Made by a program: the position numbers and the translations under genes. Positions 1 to 8,407 of a stretch of 64,000 nucleotides of DNA are shown here, one piece after another. The stretch spans positions 1-64,000 of the forward strand of contig NZ_JACHZF010000002.1 in the NCBI RefSeq assembly GCF_014193375.1. The letters run 5' to 3'. Numbering within the stretch: the first letter of the stretch is position 1; the number at the start of each line of letters is the position of its first letter. The stretch comes from Halomonas campaniensis. GTDB lineage: Bacteria; Pseudomonadota; Gammaproteobacteria; Pseudomonadales; Halomonadaceae. The notes under the pieces are model-generated. The model was not told the origin of the DNA. It saw nothing but the letters and a program-made list of their open reading frames with translations, and searched no databases.

Positions 1-90
1 CTCCTCCTTCGGATCGCCCGATCCTTGAATGGATGTCTCTTCCATTCTGGCGCATTGCGACGCCGTTAAAGGGGGAGGAGACCATCTCAT

Positions 91-156
91 CATCCCTGGG
101 CGCTACTTTTGCCGTCCCTGGCAAAAGACCCTCGCTCCGCCTTATCCCCGGCGCTC
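91..156 (-). repeat. decayed copy of palindromic intergenic repeat A
   Basis: On the minus strand, three bases after the glcF stop, the sequence follows the core of the repeat found at 16935, 18029 and 21484: GCGCCGGGG, then a GGGTC stretch, a small hairpin (TTTTGCC/GGCAAAA, 107-126) and GTAGCGCCCAGGGA. The outer inverted ends are not recognisable. Bases 1-90 hold nothing else I can identify. Confidence 0.55.
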
Positions 157-158
157 AT

Positions 159-1400
159 CTAGGGGGCAGTACTCAATGCATCGTCCACGATCTCGATCCA
201 GTGGCGCACCTCGGTGCGGTTGGCGCCGGCCAGGTGCGTCTGGCAACCGATATTGGCGGTGACGATCACCTCGGGGTTGCCGGCCTCCAGGTTGTCGAGC
301 TTGTTGTCGCGCAGCTGCGTCGAGAGCTCGGGCTGGGTGATGGAGTAGGTGCCCGCCGAGCCGCAGCAGAGGTGGGCATCGGCGACCGGGGTCAGCGAGA
401 AGCCGAGCCGGGTCAGCACGCCCTCCACGGCACCGCCGAGCTTCTGGGCGTGCTGCAGGGTGCAGGGGCAGTGGAAGGCGAGCCGGCGGCCCTGCTTCAC
501 GCTCAGGTCGTCGAGGGCCTCGTCGCGCAGCACCTCGACCAGGTCCTTCGCCAGCTCGCTCACCCGGGCGGCCTTCTCGGCGTAGGCCGGGTCGTCCTTG
601 AGGATGTCGACGTACTCCTTGACGAAGGCGCCGCAGCCGCTGGCGGTCTGCACGATGGCCTCGGCGCCCGCCTCGATGTGCGGCCACCAGGCGTCGATGT
701 TGGCCCGCGCCCGGGCGCGGCCGTCGTCATGGGCGTTGAGGTGGAAGTCGATGGCGCCGCAGCAGCCGGCCTCCGCCACGGGGGTCAGCCCGATGCCGAG
801 GCGATCCAGCACCCGGGCCGTGGCGGCGTTGGTGTTGGGCGAGAGCCCCGGCTGCACGCAGCCCTCCAAGATCAGCATCTGCCGGGCGTGTTGCCTGCCG
901 TCGGGGCGCTTGCCGGCATCCACCGGGGCCGGCGGCATCTTGTCCCGCAGGGCACCGGGCACCAGCGGCTTGAAGGTCTGCCCCAGTTTCAGCAGCGCCT
1001 GGAAGCGCTTCGGTTCCACCAGCATCTTGCGCAGCGCATAGCGCTGGGCCCGCTCGGCCGGCTTGCGCGGCACCCGGCGCTCGATCTCGGCGCGGCCGAT
1101 GTCGAGCAGCTTGTGGTACTCGACCCCGGAGGGGCAGGTGGTCTCGCAGTTGCGGCAGGTCAGGCAGCGGTCCAGGTGCAGCCGGGTCTCCTCGGTCACC
1201 TTGTCGGCGCCCTCGGGGGCCTCGAGCATCTCCTTCATCAGGTAGATGCGCCCGCGGGGGCCGTCGCGCTCGTCGCCCAGCAGCTGGTAGGTGGGGCAGG
1301 TGGCGTTGCAGAAGCCGCAGTGCACGCAGCTGCGCAGCACCCGGTCGGCCTCGCGGATATGCGGCTTCTTGAGATCTTCCTCGGTAAAGTGCGTCTGCAT
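159..1400 (-). CDS. glcF: glycolate oxidase iron-sulfur subunit GlcF
   Basis: 413 aa, the usual length for GlcF. It is the electron-transfer subunit of the membrane-associated glycolate oxidase, which turns glycolate into glyoxylate and passes electrons towards quinone. Two 4Fe-4S ferredoxin-type motifs are visible, C25-C28-C31-C35P and C79-C82-C85-C89P, followed by two CCG-type domains ([10 protein letters not shown] and [10 protein letters not shown]). The start is the ATG at 1400, which begins [10 protein letters not shown] and gives the family length; an upstream in-frame start would run into glcE. It is the last gene of glcD-glcE-glcF, 19 bp after glcE. Its product glyoxylate is the substrate of gcl further along the window. 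Confidence 0.95.
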   Translation of the reverse strand: MQTHFTEEDLKKPHIREADRVLRSCVHCGFCNATCPTYQLLGDERDGPRGRIYLMKEMLEAPEGADKVTEETRLHLDRCLTCRNCETTCPSGVEYHKLLDIGRAEIERRVPRKPAERAQRYALRKMLVEPKRFQALLKLGQTFKPLVPGALRDKMPPAPVDAGKRPDGRQHARQMLILEGCVQPGLSPNTNAATARVLDRLGIGLTPVAEAGCCGAIDFHLNAHDDGRARARANIDAWWPHIEAGAEAIVQTASGCGAFVKEYVDILKDDPAYAEKAARVSELAKDLVEVLRDEALDDLSVKQGRRLAFHCPCTLQHAQKLGGAVEGVLTRLGFSLTPVADAHLCCGSAGTYSITQPELSTQLRDNKLDNLEAGNPEVIVTANIGCQTHLAGANRTEVRHWIEIVDDALSTAP

Positions 1401-1419
1401 CTCGGCGTTTTCCCCTGTC

Positions 1420-2535
1420 TCAGAATGCCGCGTAGAGCCGGCCCGGGTTGAAGATGCCCTGCGGGTCCAGCTCGGCCTTGAGGTTGCGGTGGTACTTGGC
1501 CAGCACCGGGGGCAGCGGAGTGAAGGGCTCGTCCACCGCTGCGCCGCCGGCGCCACGCAGGCAGGTGGCGTGGCCGCCGGCGCGGGCCGCCGCCTGGCGG
1601 ATCGCCTCGGCGTCGAGGTCGCTCCTCAGCCAGCGCTGGCAGCCCGCCCAGTCGTAGAGGACGTCGGGATCATTGACGCCGGGCAGCTCGATCAGCGGGG
1701 TGTGGTGGGGCAGCGAGAGGCGCCACAGGGCCCGGCTGTCGTCCTTCGCGAAGAAGGCCAGGCGCTGCTCGCGCAGGGCCTCCCAGAAGTCCGGCTTGAG
1801 CGCGTCGCCGCCCAGGCGTTCGGCGGTGGCCGCCACGGAGCTCGGCCCGCCCTCCAGGCGCAGGTGCAGGGCGCCGTCGAGCCAGGCGGCCGCGGTGATC
1901 GGCAGCGGCTGGCGGCCCCACTCGGAGAGCTTATCCAGCGCCCGGGCCAGCGGCATGTCCAGGTGCAGGCTGCGCGAGGCACCGGGCAGCGGCAGCACCT
2001 TCATGGAGACCTCGGTGATCAGACCCAGGGTGCCCTGGGCGCCCACCATCAGCCGCGAGAGGTCATAGCCGGCCACGTTCTTCATCACCTGGCCGCCAAA
2101 GCGCTGCTCGCTGCCCTGGCGGGTGATGATCCGCGTGCCCAGCACGAAGTCGCGCACGCTGCCGGCCCAGGGGCGGCGCGGACCGGAGAGGCCGGTGGCG
2201 ATCATGCCGCCCACCGTGGCGTCGTCGCCGAAGTGGGGCGGCTCGCAGGGCAGCATCTGCCCGTTGGCGGCCAGGGCGGCCTCCAGCTCGCGCAGCGGGG
2301 TGCCGGTGCGCACCGAGACGATCAGCTCCACCGGGTCGTACTCGGTGATGCCGCGGTGCTCGCGAGTGGAGAGCGCCTCGCCCTCGACCCGGCGACCATA
2401 GAAGGCCTTGGTGTCGCCGCCGACGATGCGCAGGGGCGTGCCCTCGGCCTCGGCGCGACGGACGCGCTCCGCCAGCGCCTCGCTGGCGTCCTGGCTTTGG
2501 ATGTCGTGCTGGGGGATATCGTGGGTGGTCACCAT
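1420..2535 (-). CDS. glcE: glycolate oxidase FAD-binding subunit GlcE
   Basis: 371 aa, slightly longer than the E. coli protein. It is the smaller FAD_binding_4-type subunit of the GlcDEF complex. The nucleotide-binding segment reads [14 protein letters not shown] near residue 35. The PP-loop-like [19 protein letters not shown] near residues 100-120 and the [19 protein letters not shown] segment are typical of the family. The start at 2535 lies 14 bp after the glcD stop. The gene sits between glcD and glcF in one transcription unit, as in other proteobacteria. Confidence 0.94.
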   Translation of the reverse strand: MVTTHDIPQHDIQSQDASEALAERVRRAEAEGTPLRIVGGDTKAFYGRRVEGEALSTREHRGITEYDPVELIVSVRTGTPLRELEAALAANGQMLPCEPPHFGDDATVGGMIATGLSGPRRPWAGSVRDFVLGTRIITRQGSEQRFGGQVMKNVAGYDLSRLMVGAQGTLGLITEVSMKVLPLPGASRSLHLDMPLARALDKLSEWGRQPLPITAAAWLDGALHLRLEGGPSSVAATAERLGGDALKPDFWEALREQRLAFFAKDDSRALWRLSLPHHTPLIELPGVNDPDVLYDWAGCQRWLRSDLDAEAIRQAAARAGGHATCLRGAGGAAVDEPFTPLPPVLAKYHRNLKAELDPQGIFNPGRLYAAF

Positions 2536-2549
2536 GTCGTCGAACTCTC

Positions 2550-4055
2550 TCAGCCTTGGCTCTCGGGGGCCCGGGTCGGGGCGGGGGCGTCACCGGCGCT
2601 CTTGGTCAGGCGGAACTCGGAGCAGCGCGCCGGCGTGGGGATGTTCTTGCCGGGGTTGAGCAGCTCGTCAGGGTCGAAGGCGCGCTTGGCGGCACGGAAG
2701 GTCGTGAGTTCGCCGGGGCTGAACTGCACGCACATCTGGTGGATCTTCTCGCGGCCCACGCCGTGCTCGCCGGTGATGGTGCCGCCCACCTCGACGCACA
2801 GCTCGAGGATGCGGCCGCCCAGCTCCTCGGCGCGCTCGAATTCACCCGGCTGGTTGGCATCGAAGAGGATCAGCGGATGCATGTTGCCGTCGCCGGCGTG
2901 GAAGACGTTGGCCACCCGCAGGCCGTACGCCTCGCCCAGATCGCCGATGCCCTTGAGCACCCGCGCCAGCTCGCGGCGGGGGATGGTGCCGTCCATGCAG
3001 TAGTAGTCCGGCGACATGCGGCCCACCGCCGGGAAGGCGTTCTTGCGCCCGGCCCAGAACAGCGCCCGCTCGGCCTCGTCCCGGGCCTGCTGGATATCGG
3101 TGGCGCCGGCCTTCTCCAGCACGCGTCGCACGGTCTGGCAGTCGTCGTCCACGTCCGCCTCCACGCCGTCCAGCTCGCAGAGCAGGATCGCCTCGGCCTC
3201 CACCGGGTAGCCGGCGCCGATGAAGTCCTCGGCGGCGCGGATCGCCAGGTTGTCCATCATCTCCAGGCCGCCGGGGATGATGCCCGCGGCGATGATGGCG
3301 CCCACGGCGTTGCCGGCCTTCTCGATGTCGTCGAAGCTCGCCATCAGCACCTTGGCGGTCTCGGGCTTGGGCAGCAGCTTGACGGTGATCTCGGTGACCA
3401 CCCCGAGCATCCCCTCGGAGCCGGTGAACAGCGCCAGCAGGTCGAAGCCGGGGGCATCCAGGGCGTCCGACCCCAGGGTCATGTGCTCCCCCTCGATGGT
3501 CAGCACCTCGACCTTGATCACGTTATGGACGGTGAGGCCGTACTTGAGGCAGTGGACGCCGCCGGCGTTCTCGGCCACGTTGCCGCCGATGGAGCAGGCG
3601 ATCTGGGAGGAGGGATCCGGGGCGTAGTAGAGCCCGTAGGGGCTGGCGGCCTCGGAGATCGCCAGGTTGCGCACCCCGGGCTGCACCCGCGCAGTGCGCG
3701 CCTCGGGGTCGATCTCGAGGATGCGGTTGAAGCGCGACAGCACCAGCAGCACGCCGTGCGAAAGCGGCATGGCGCCGCCGGAGAGGCCGGTGCCGGCGCC
3801 GCGGGTCACCACCGGCACGCCCAGCGCCCGGCAGCGCTTGAGCAGGGTCTCGACCTGCTCGAGGGTCTCGGGCAGGGCGACCAGCATCGGCAGGGCACGA
3901 TAGGCGGAGAGACCGTCGCACTCGAAGGGGCGCAGGTCCTCCTCGCGGTGCAGCAGGGTCATGCCGGGCAGTGCCTGCTGGAGGTCGGCCAGTACCTCCG
4001 ACTGATCGCGCCCGGGCTGACCGCCATCGAGTCGTTCATCGAAGTGGGTGTTCAT
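2550..4055 (-). CDS. glcD: glycolate oxidase catalytic flavoprotein GlcD
   Basis: 501 aa, matching GlcD (about 499 aa). It is the FAD/flavin-dependent 2-hydroxy-acid dehydrogenase that oxidises glycolate, and commonly D-lactate as well. The FAD-binding PP-loop region contains VVTRGAGTGLSGGAMPLS near residues 80-97, and the C-terminal FAD-oxidase half contains the family stretch TGEHGVGREKIHQM. The start at 4055 is preceded by AGGAG seven bases upstream. It is the first gene of glcDEF. A degenerate AATTGGT half-site lies about 40 bp upstream. No GlcC-type regulator gene is present in the window. Confidence 0.95.
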   Translation of the reverse strand: MNTHFDERLDGGQPGRDQSEVLADLQQALPGMTLLHREEDLRPFECDGLSAYRALPMLVALPETLEQVETLLKRCRALGVPVVTRGAGTGLSGGAMPLSHGVLLVLSRFNRILEIDPEARTARVQPGVRNLAISEAASPYGLYYAPDPSSQIACSIGGNVAENAGGVHCLKYGLTVHNVIKVEVLTIEGEHMTLGSDALDAPGFDLLALFTGSEGMLGVVTEITVKLLPKPETAKVLMASFDDIEKAGNAVGAIIAAGIIPGGLEMMDNLAIRAAEDFIGAGYPVEAEAILLCELDGVEADVDDDCQTVRRVLEKAGATDIQQARDEAERALFWAGRKNAFPAVGRMSPDYYCMDGTIPRRELARVLKGIGDLGEAYGLRVANVFHAGDGNMHPLILFDANQPGEFERAEELGGRILELCVEVGGTITGEHGVGREKIHQMCVQFSPGELTTFRAAKRAFDPDELLNPGKNIPTPARCSEFRLTKSAGDAPAPTRAPESQG

Positions 4056-4092
4056 GGTGACTCCTGAGCGGGAGGGACATCACTTCAGTGTA

Positions 4093-4109
4093 GGACCAAT
4101 TTTATGAAA
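4093..4109 (-). promoter_or_regulatory. possible degenerate LldR/PdhR/GlcC-type half operator upstream of glcD
   Basis: On the minus strand the sequence contains AATTGGT followed by a poor second half (ACACT). One arm matches the perfect ATTGGT-N3-ACCAAT site upstream of the permease gene at 6065. It is only a half-site. Confidence 0.25.
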
Positions 4110-4179
4110 AGAATTTCCATAAATCCATGGAAATTTTTTTCATCAACGTGGTTCCGATGTCCTGGAAAACGGGAAATGA

Positions 4180-4210
4180 CCGGGCCCCGCCGACGGTCGG
4201 CGGGGCCCGG
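4180..4210 (-). terminator. terminator-like hairpin after the permease gene
   Basis: A GC-rich stem, CCGGGCCCCGCCG/CGGCGGGGCCCGG, with a five-base loop lies 21 bp past the permease stop. On the minus strand it is followed by a moderately T-rich stretch. It separates the permease transcript from glcDEF. Confidence 0.7.
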
Positions 4211-4230
4211 AGAGCGTCATGCTCGTGCCA

Positions 4231-5931
4231 TCAACTCACCCGCATCAGCGGATCCGTCACGCCGATCACATAGAAGGCGATCAGGGCGATGAGGCCGGTG
4301 AAGACCAGGTAGTAGAGGGTCGGCAGGATGGTCTTGCGGATGGTGATGCCCTCGCGGCCGAGCAGGCCCACGGTGGCGGATGCCGCGACCACGTTGTGGA
4401 TGGCGATCATGTTGCCGGCGGCCGCACCCACGGCCTGCAGGGCCACCATGAAGGCGGTGGAAAGCCCCAGCTGCTGTGCCACGTTGAACTGGAACTCGGC
4501 CAGCATCAGGTTGGACACGGTGTTGGAGCCGGCGATGAAGGCCCCCAGGGCGCCCACGGCCGGGGCGAAGAACGGGTAGACACCGCCCACGCCGTCGGCG
4601 ACGAACTGCGCCATGGCCACCGGCATGGAGACCAGGTCTGCCGCGTTGACGCCGGAGTTGATCAGGATCCGCACCATGGGGATGGTGAAGATCAGCACGA
4701 AACCGGCGCCGAAGATGGTCTTCGAGGATTCGCTGAAGGCGGCCTGGAGTTCGCCGGCGCGCATGCGGTGCAGCACGGCGGTGATCAGCACCACCATCAG
4801 CAGGATGCCACCCGGCAGGTAGAGCGGCTGGATGGCACCGGAGACACCGGCCTCACCCAGGATGTTGCTCCAGCCGAAGGAGAGGGACTGCAGCGCCTCG
4901 CGGAACGGATCGATGGTGCGGGAGGCGACCAGGATCACGGCCAGCAGCACGTAGGGGACCCAACCCATCAGGGTGGAGATCGGCGCCTTGCCGGCGATGT
5001 CGTCCAGCTTGATTTCCAGCTTGCCGATCCACTCGTCCGGCCAGGACTTGCTCTCCGGGAAATCCCAGACGTCCTTGGGGATCAGGAAGCCCTTGCGGGC
5101 CGCCGGCACGACGATGGCCAGGCCGACCATGGCGCCGATCATCGACGGGAATTCCGGGCCGAGCAGCACGCCGGCCAGCATGTAGGGCACCACGAAGCAG
5201 ACGCCGGCGAAGATGGCGAAGGGGGCGATGGAGAGGCCTTCCTTCCACGACTTGTTGGCACCGAAGAACTTGACCATGATCACCACCATGATCAGCGGCA
5301 TCAGGACGCCGACGATGCCGTGGATCACCGCCACTTCACCGGCGATCAGGCGGAAGTACTCCAGCCAGGTGTAGCCGCCGGCTTCCAGCGCCTCGCTGAT
5401 GCCCTCGCGGTTGATGCCGCCGGTGACGCCCACCACGATCGGCGTGCCCACGGCACCGAAGGAGACCGGCGTGGACTGGATCATCATGCCCACCACCACG
5501 GCGGCCAGCGCCGGGAAGCCCAGGGCGACCATCAGCGGGGCGGCCACGGCGGCCGGGGTGCCGAAACCGGAGGCGCCCTCGATGAAGCAGCCGAACAGCC
5601 AGGCGACGATGATGGCCTGGACGCGGCGGTCCGGGCTGATGCCCGAGAAGCCGTTGCGGATCGCGGTGATGCCGCCGGAGTGCTTCAGGGTGTTGAGCAG
5701 CAGGATGGCACCGAAGATGATCCAGAGGATCGACACGGTGAGGATCAGGCCCTGGAAGGTCGAGGCCAGCACCCGGTTGAAGCTCATTTCCCATGCGAAC
5801 AGGGCGATGAGGGCGGTGACCACGAAGACCACCGGCATGGCGGTCCTGGCCGCCATCCGGAAGCCGATCAGCAACACGCCGGCCAGCACCAGGGGCACGA
5901 AGGCCAGTAGTGCAAGAGTGGTGTCATTCAT
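4231..5931 (-). CDS. L-lactate/glycolate permease (LctP/GlcA family)
   Basis: 566 aa, the normal size of LctP-family (TC 2.A.14) carriers, which import lactate and glycolate with protons. About 12-14 hydrophobic segments run through the whole protein. Family-typical stretches include [21 protein letters not shown] near residue 120 and the C-terminal AHNVVA-like segment [19 protein letters not shown]. The start is the ATG at 5931 ([11 protein letters not shown]), which places the first membrane helix at the N-terminus; the upstream 49 codons of open frame look non-coding. It lies just upstream of glcDEF on the same strand, so it probably supplies glycolate or D-lactate to that complex. Substrate preference cannot be read from the sequence. 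Confidence 0.9.
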   Translation of the reverse strand: MNDTTLALLAFVPLVLAGVLLIGFRMAARTAMPVVFVVTALIALFAWEMSFNRVLASTFQGLILTVSILWIIFGAILLLNTLKHSGGITAIRNGFSGISPDRRVQAIIVAWLFGCFIEGASGFGTPAAVAAPLMVALGFPALAAVVVGMMIQSTPVSFGAVGTPIVVGVTGGINREGISEALEAGGYTWLEYFRLIAGEVAVIHGIVGVLMPLIMVVIMVKFFGANKSWKEGLSIAPFAIFAGVCFVVPYMLAGVLLGPEFPSMIGAMVGLAIVVPAARKGFLIPKDVWDFPESKSWPDEWIGKLEIKLDDIAGKAPISTLMGWVPYVLLAVILVASRTIDPFREALQSLSFGWSNILGEAGVSGAIQPLYLPGGILLMVVLITAVLHRMRAGELQAAFSESSKTIFGAGFVLIFTIPMVRILINSGVNAADLVSMPVAMAQFVADGVGGVYPFFAPAVGALGAFIAGSNTVSNLMLAEFQFNVAQQLGLSTAFMVALQAVGAAAGNMIAIHNVVAASATVGLLGREGITIRKTILPTLYYLVFTGLIALIAFYVIGVTDPLMRVS

Positions 5932-6297
5932 GAGGCAGGTTTCCCTCTCGGTTATTGTCAGACAGGCTCGTGAACGAAGGTTAAGTGTAGGCACGCCTGC
6001 CGGCAGGGCGGGGCGAACGGGCGAAAGATAATCGCATCGCCGGGTGGCTGGCCAGCGCTGGAAAATTGGTATGACCAATCATGCCCGTAACCGATCTGCG
6101 CCGATCATGTCGCAAGCGTCTGTCAGGAAAGGCATTCTCGGTCGGCATCGGTGAGTGCCGCCGCCTGGCAGGGCGGGGCGGCATAGACTAAAGGACAGTC
6201 CGGCGTGCCGACCTGCCCGCCTGGTCAGGCCCCATGGCGGGGGTCGGCAAAGCCTGGCACACTCGGACGAGACCACCCCCGACACCGAGGAGTTGCC
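5932..6297. other. divergent promoter region, permease / GST
   Basis: 366 bp without a gene. It holds the 15-bp palindrome at 6065-6079. The permease start has a GAGGG ribosome-binding site and the GST start a GAGGAG site. I see no other structure. Confidence 0.6.
6065..6079. promoter_or_regulatory. LldR/PdhR/GlcC-type GntR operator
   Basis: ATTGGT-ATG-ACCAAT has two perfect 6-base arms around three bases. This is the classical AATTGGT-N3-ACCAATT pattern bound by FadR-subfamily GntR regulators of lactate, glycolate and pyruvate genes. It lies 134 bp upstream of the permease start. Confidence 0.65.
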
Positions 6298-7005
6298 ATG
6301 ACACGGGTGCTTTACGATCTCTGCGGCATCGACGAGGGGCTGCGCTTCTCGCCCTATTGCTGGCGGGTCCGCTATGCCCTGGCCCACAAGGGGCTGGAGG
6401 TGGAGGCGCGTCCCTGGCGTTTCACCGACAAGCAGGCGCTGGCCTTCGCCGACCACGACAAGGTGCCCGTGCTGGTCGACGGCGACGAGGTCATCACCGA
6501 CAGCTACGAGATCCTGCGCTACCTGGATCGCGCCTACCCCGACGCCCCCCTGCTCGGCGATGCCGTCGCCGAGGGGCGGGCCCGCTTCCTCAAGCACTAT
6601 GCCGAGCGCGCCCTGCAGCCGGCGATGATGCGCACCATCATCATGGACCTGCTCAACGCGGTCCATCCCGACGACCGCGACTACTTCCGCGAGAGCCGCG
6701 AGAAGCGCTTCGGGCGCACCCTCGAGGAGTTCCACTCCCCCGCGAAGGGCCTGTCACAGCTGGATGCGGCGCTGGAGCCGCTGCGCGGGCGCCTCAAGGA
6801 GGCCGACTACATCGACGGCGCGTCACCGGCGGCGGGCGACTACCTGGTGTTCGGCAGCTTCATGTGGGCGCGCACCGTCTCCAGTGCCGACCTGGTCTCC
6901 AATGCCGACCCGGTGCACGCCTGGCTGGAGCGCATGCTCGACCTTCACGGCGGCCTGGGGCGCCATGCCATGCGGATCACCGATGTCGAGGGGGCCTATC
7001 GCTGA
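6298..7005 (+). CDS. glutathione S-transferase family protein
   Basis: 235 aa. The N-terminal half is a thioredoxin-fold GST domain: SPYCWRVRYAL near residue 18 in the usual S/C active-site region, the cis-proline segment DKVPVLVDGDEVITDSYEI near residues 58-76, then YLDRAYPD. The C-terminal half (about 95-225) is the all-helical GST domain. No signal peptide, so cytoplasmic. The start ATG at 6298 has GAGGAG seven bases upstream. It is monocistronic, divergent from the permease. The substrate is unknown; GSTs of this type are often stress or aromatic-degradation enzymes. Confidence 0.85.
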   Translation: MTRVLYDLCGIDEGLRFSPYCWRVRYALAHKGLEVEARPWRFTDKQALAFADHDKVPVLVDGDEVITDSYEILRYLDRAYPDAPLLGDAVAEGRARFLKHYAERALQPAMMRTIIMDLLNAVHPDDRDYFRESREKRFGRTLEEFHSPAKGLSQLDAALEPLRGRLKEADYIDGASPAAGDYLVFGSFMWARTVSSADLVSNADPVHAWLERMLDLHGGLGRHAMRITDVEGAYR

Positions 7006-7146
7006 CGGGGCCAACTAGGCCATCTCGATGGCGAGCCGCCCACGACGCCCGGCCCCGGCCGGGCGTCTTCGATGGCGGCGCGGGCGCGCGCGGAGGATGA
7101 GGAAAATCGGTCGTCGACATGTTGCGCCGCACAAAACCGCCTGCTA

Positions 7147-7161
7147 TGTTGCAATGCAACA
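7147..7161. promoter_or_regulatory. palindrome upstream of phasin, possible PhaR site
   Basis: TGTTGC-AAT-GCAACA is a perfect palindrome 45 bp before the phasin start. Its core TGC-N3-GCA resembles the TGC-rich sites described for the PHB regulator PhaR, which represses phasin genes. The identity of the binding protein is inferred. Confidence 0.45.
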
Positions 7162-7206
7162 CAGGGCATATCGCCCCTGTTCGACCACCAGAGACGGAGG
7201 TGTTCC

Positions 7207-7566
7207 ATGTCCACCAAGGCAACCACCCAGAAGACGACCGAACAGTTCGAGGGCCTCTTCGTCGAGCCGGCACGCGCCTATGGCTCGCTGACCCTCGAGT
7301 ACTACGAGAAGCTGCTGGGCGCCCAGCTGGATGCCGCCCGCAGCTACACCGACCTCGGCCTGGCCCAGGCGCGCGCCTGGATCGACGTGCGCGATGCCGA
7401 TGGCCTCAAGAAGGTCGTGGAAGGCCAGCAGAAGGCGGCCCAGGACCTGGGCGAGCGCATGAAGAGCGATGCCGAGAAGGTCAGCGCCCTCGGCCAGGAC
7501 TTCCTGCAGAAGAGCCAGAAGCTGGTCGAGGAAAGCATGAAGTCCGCGACCGCCGCCGCCAAGTAA
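7207..7566 (+). CDS. phasin family protein (PHB granule surface)
   Basis: 119 aa, highly helical, rich in Lys, Glu, Gln and Ala, with no membrane segment or signal. Phasins coat polyhydroxybutyrate granules and control their size and number. The pattern EQFEGLFVEPARAYGSLTLEYYEKLL followed by repeated amphipathic helices (in pieces: SYTDLGLAQARAW, KVVEGQQKAAQDLGERMK, FLQKSQKLVEESMK) matches phasin_2-type proteins. The ATG at 7207 has GGAGG eight bases upstream. The coding region ends at a strong hairpin. No PHB synthase or depolymerase gene lies nearby, so the gene stands alone behind its own palindromic promoter element. Confidence 0.85.
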   Translation: MSTKATTQKTTEQFEGLFVEPARAYGSLTLEYYEKLLGAQLDAARSYTDLGLAQARAWIDVRDADGLKKVVEGQQKAAQDLGERMKSDAEKVSALGQDFLQKSQKLVEESMKSATAAAK

Positions 7567-7601
7567 GGCCGGCGCCGGCGTCTCGCCGGCCGCGGGAACC
7601 A

Positions 7602-7632
7602 CACGGGCCGCCCCTCTCCGGGGCGGCCCGTG
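7602..7632. terminator. bidirectional terminator between phasin and phosphoribosyltransferase
   Basis: A 13-bp perfect stem, CACGGGCCGCCCC with its complement, and a five-base loop lie between two converging genes. There is no clear T-run. Confidence 0.7.
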
Positions 7633-7662
7633 CCGTTCTGGGCCGGTGCCGCGGCTTCCGGC

Positions 7663-8283
7663 TCAGGTGGCCCCGCCGAGGAGACGGACGACCTCGTCAT
7701 CCTCGACCTGGTCGAAGGTGGCGAAGAACTGGCCCACGGCGCGGAAGTGGTGGGGGGCCTCGGGGCAGATTACCTCGTCGGCCAGGGCGCCGAGCCGGGC
7801 CAGGGTATCGGGCGGGGCCACGCCGATGGCGGCGATGAGCCGGGCCGGGTCACGCTGGCGCAGGGTGGCGAGCGCCGCGGCCATGGTCGCCCCGGTGGCG
7901 CTGCCGTCGTCCACCACCACCACCACCCGCCCGGTCGGGTCGATGGGCGAGCGCACCGGCGTGTAGCGGCGGCGGCGCTCGTCGATCAGCTCGCGCTGGC
8001 GAGCCACCTCGCGGGCCAGCCAGTCGTCGCGGCAGAGCGCGGCCTCCTCCTCCAGGTGCACGCTGCCGTCCTCGCTGACCGCCCCGATGGCGAACTCGGG
8101 GTTGCCCGGGGCGCCGATCTTGCGCACCAGCACCACGTCCAGCTCGCCCTCAAGGGCGTCGGCGATGATCCGGCCCATGGGGACCCCGCCGCGGGGGATG
8201 GCCAGCACCAGGGGGTGTGCTCCCCTGAGGTGGGCCATGGCCTCGGCGAGCCGTCGTGCCGCATCGATTCGATCCCGGTACAT
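7663..8283 (-). CDS. phosphoribosyltransferase-domain protein
   Basis: 206 aa. Type I PRTase fold with the PRPP-binding motif VVVVDDGSATGATM at residues 121-134 and an N-terminal PRGGVPMG segment at 30-37. The family is often annotated as a phosphoribosyltransferase or erythromycin-esterase-associated protein and its base substrate is usually unknown. Next to a nucleobase permease and purine-degradation genes, a role in nucleobase salvage is plausible, but it is transcribed separately and nothing in the sequence fixes the substrate. Start ATG at 8283. It converges with the phasin gene and is 124 bp downstream of the permease. Confidence 0.75.
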   Translation of the reverse strand: MYRDRIDAARRLAEAMAHLRGAHPLVLAIPRGGVPMGRIIADALEGELDVVLVRKIGAPGNPEFAIGAVSEDGSVHLEEEAALCRDDWLAREVARQRELIDERRRRYTPVRSPIDPTGRVVVVVDDGSATGATMAAALATLRQRDPARLIAAIGVAPPDTLARLGALADEVICPEAPHHFRAVGQFFATFDQVEDDEVVRLLGGAT

Positions 8284-8354
8284 GGTGATACTCCCAGCGT
8301 GGCCGTCAACGACAGTCTAGCCAAGGCGAGCCATGGCGGCCGTGAAACGACGAG

Positions 8355-8377
8355 CGCCGCCGGGGTAACCGGCGGCG
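8355..8377 (-). terminator. terminator-like hairpin after NCS2 permease
   Basis: Stem CGCCGCCGG/CCGGCGGCG with loop GGTAA, 31 bp past the permease stop on the minus strand. Confidence 0.6.
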
Positions 8378-8407
8378 TACGGGGAGGGGCAGGGCGCGAG
8401 GGAGGTG

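Noticed and set aside
33..1451. 472-codon plus-strand open frame opposite glcF
   Set aside because: It is an antisense shadow in GC-rich sequence. Its product is low-complexity (Gly/Ala/Val/His-rich) with no family features, while glcF on the other strand has complete cluster motifs.
4219..5910. 563-codon plus-strand frame opposite the permease
   Set aside because: The translation is dominated by His, Gly, Asp and Gln, a typical mirror of a membrane protein read antisense. No start site or domain.
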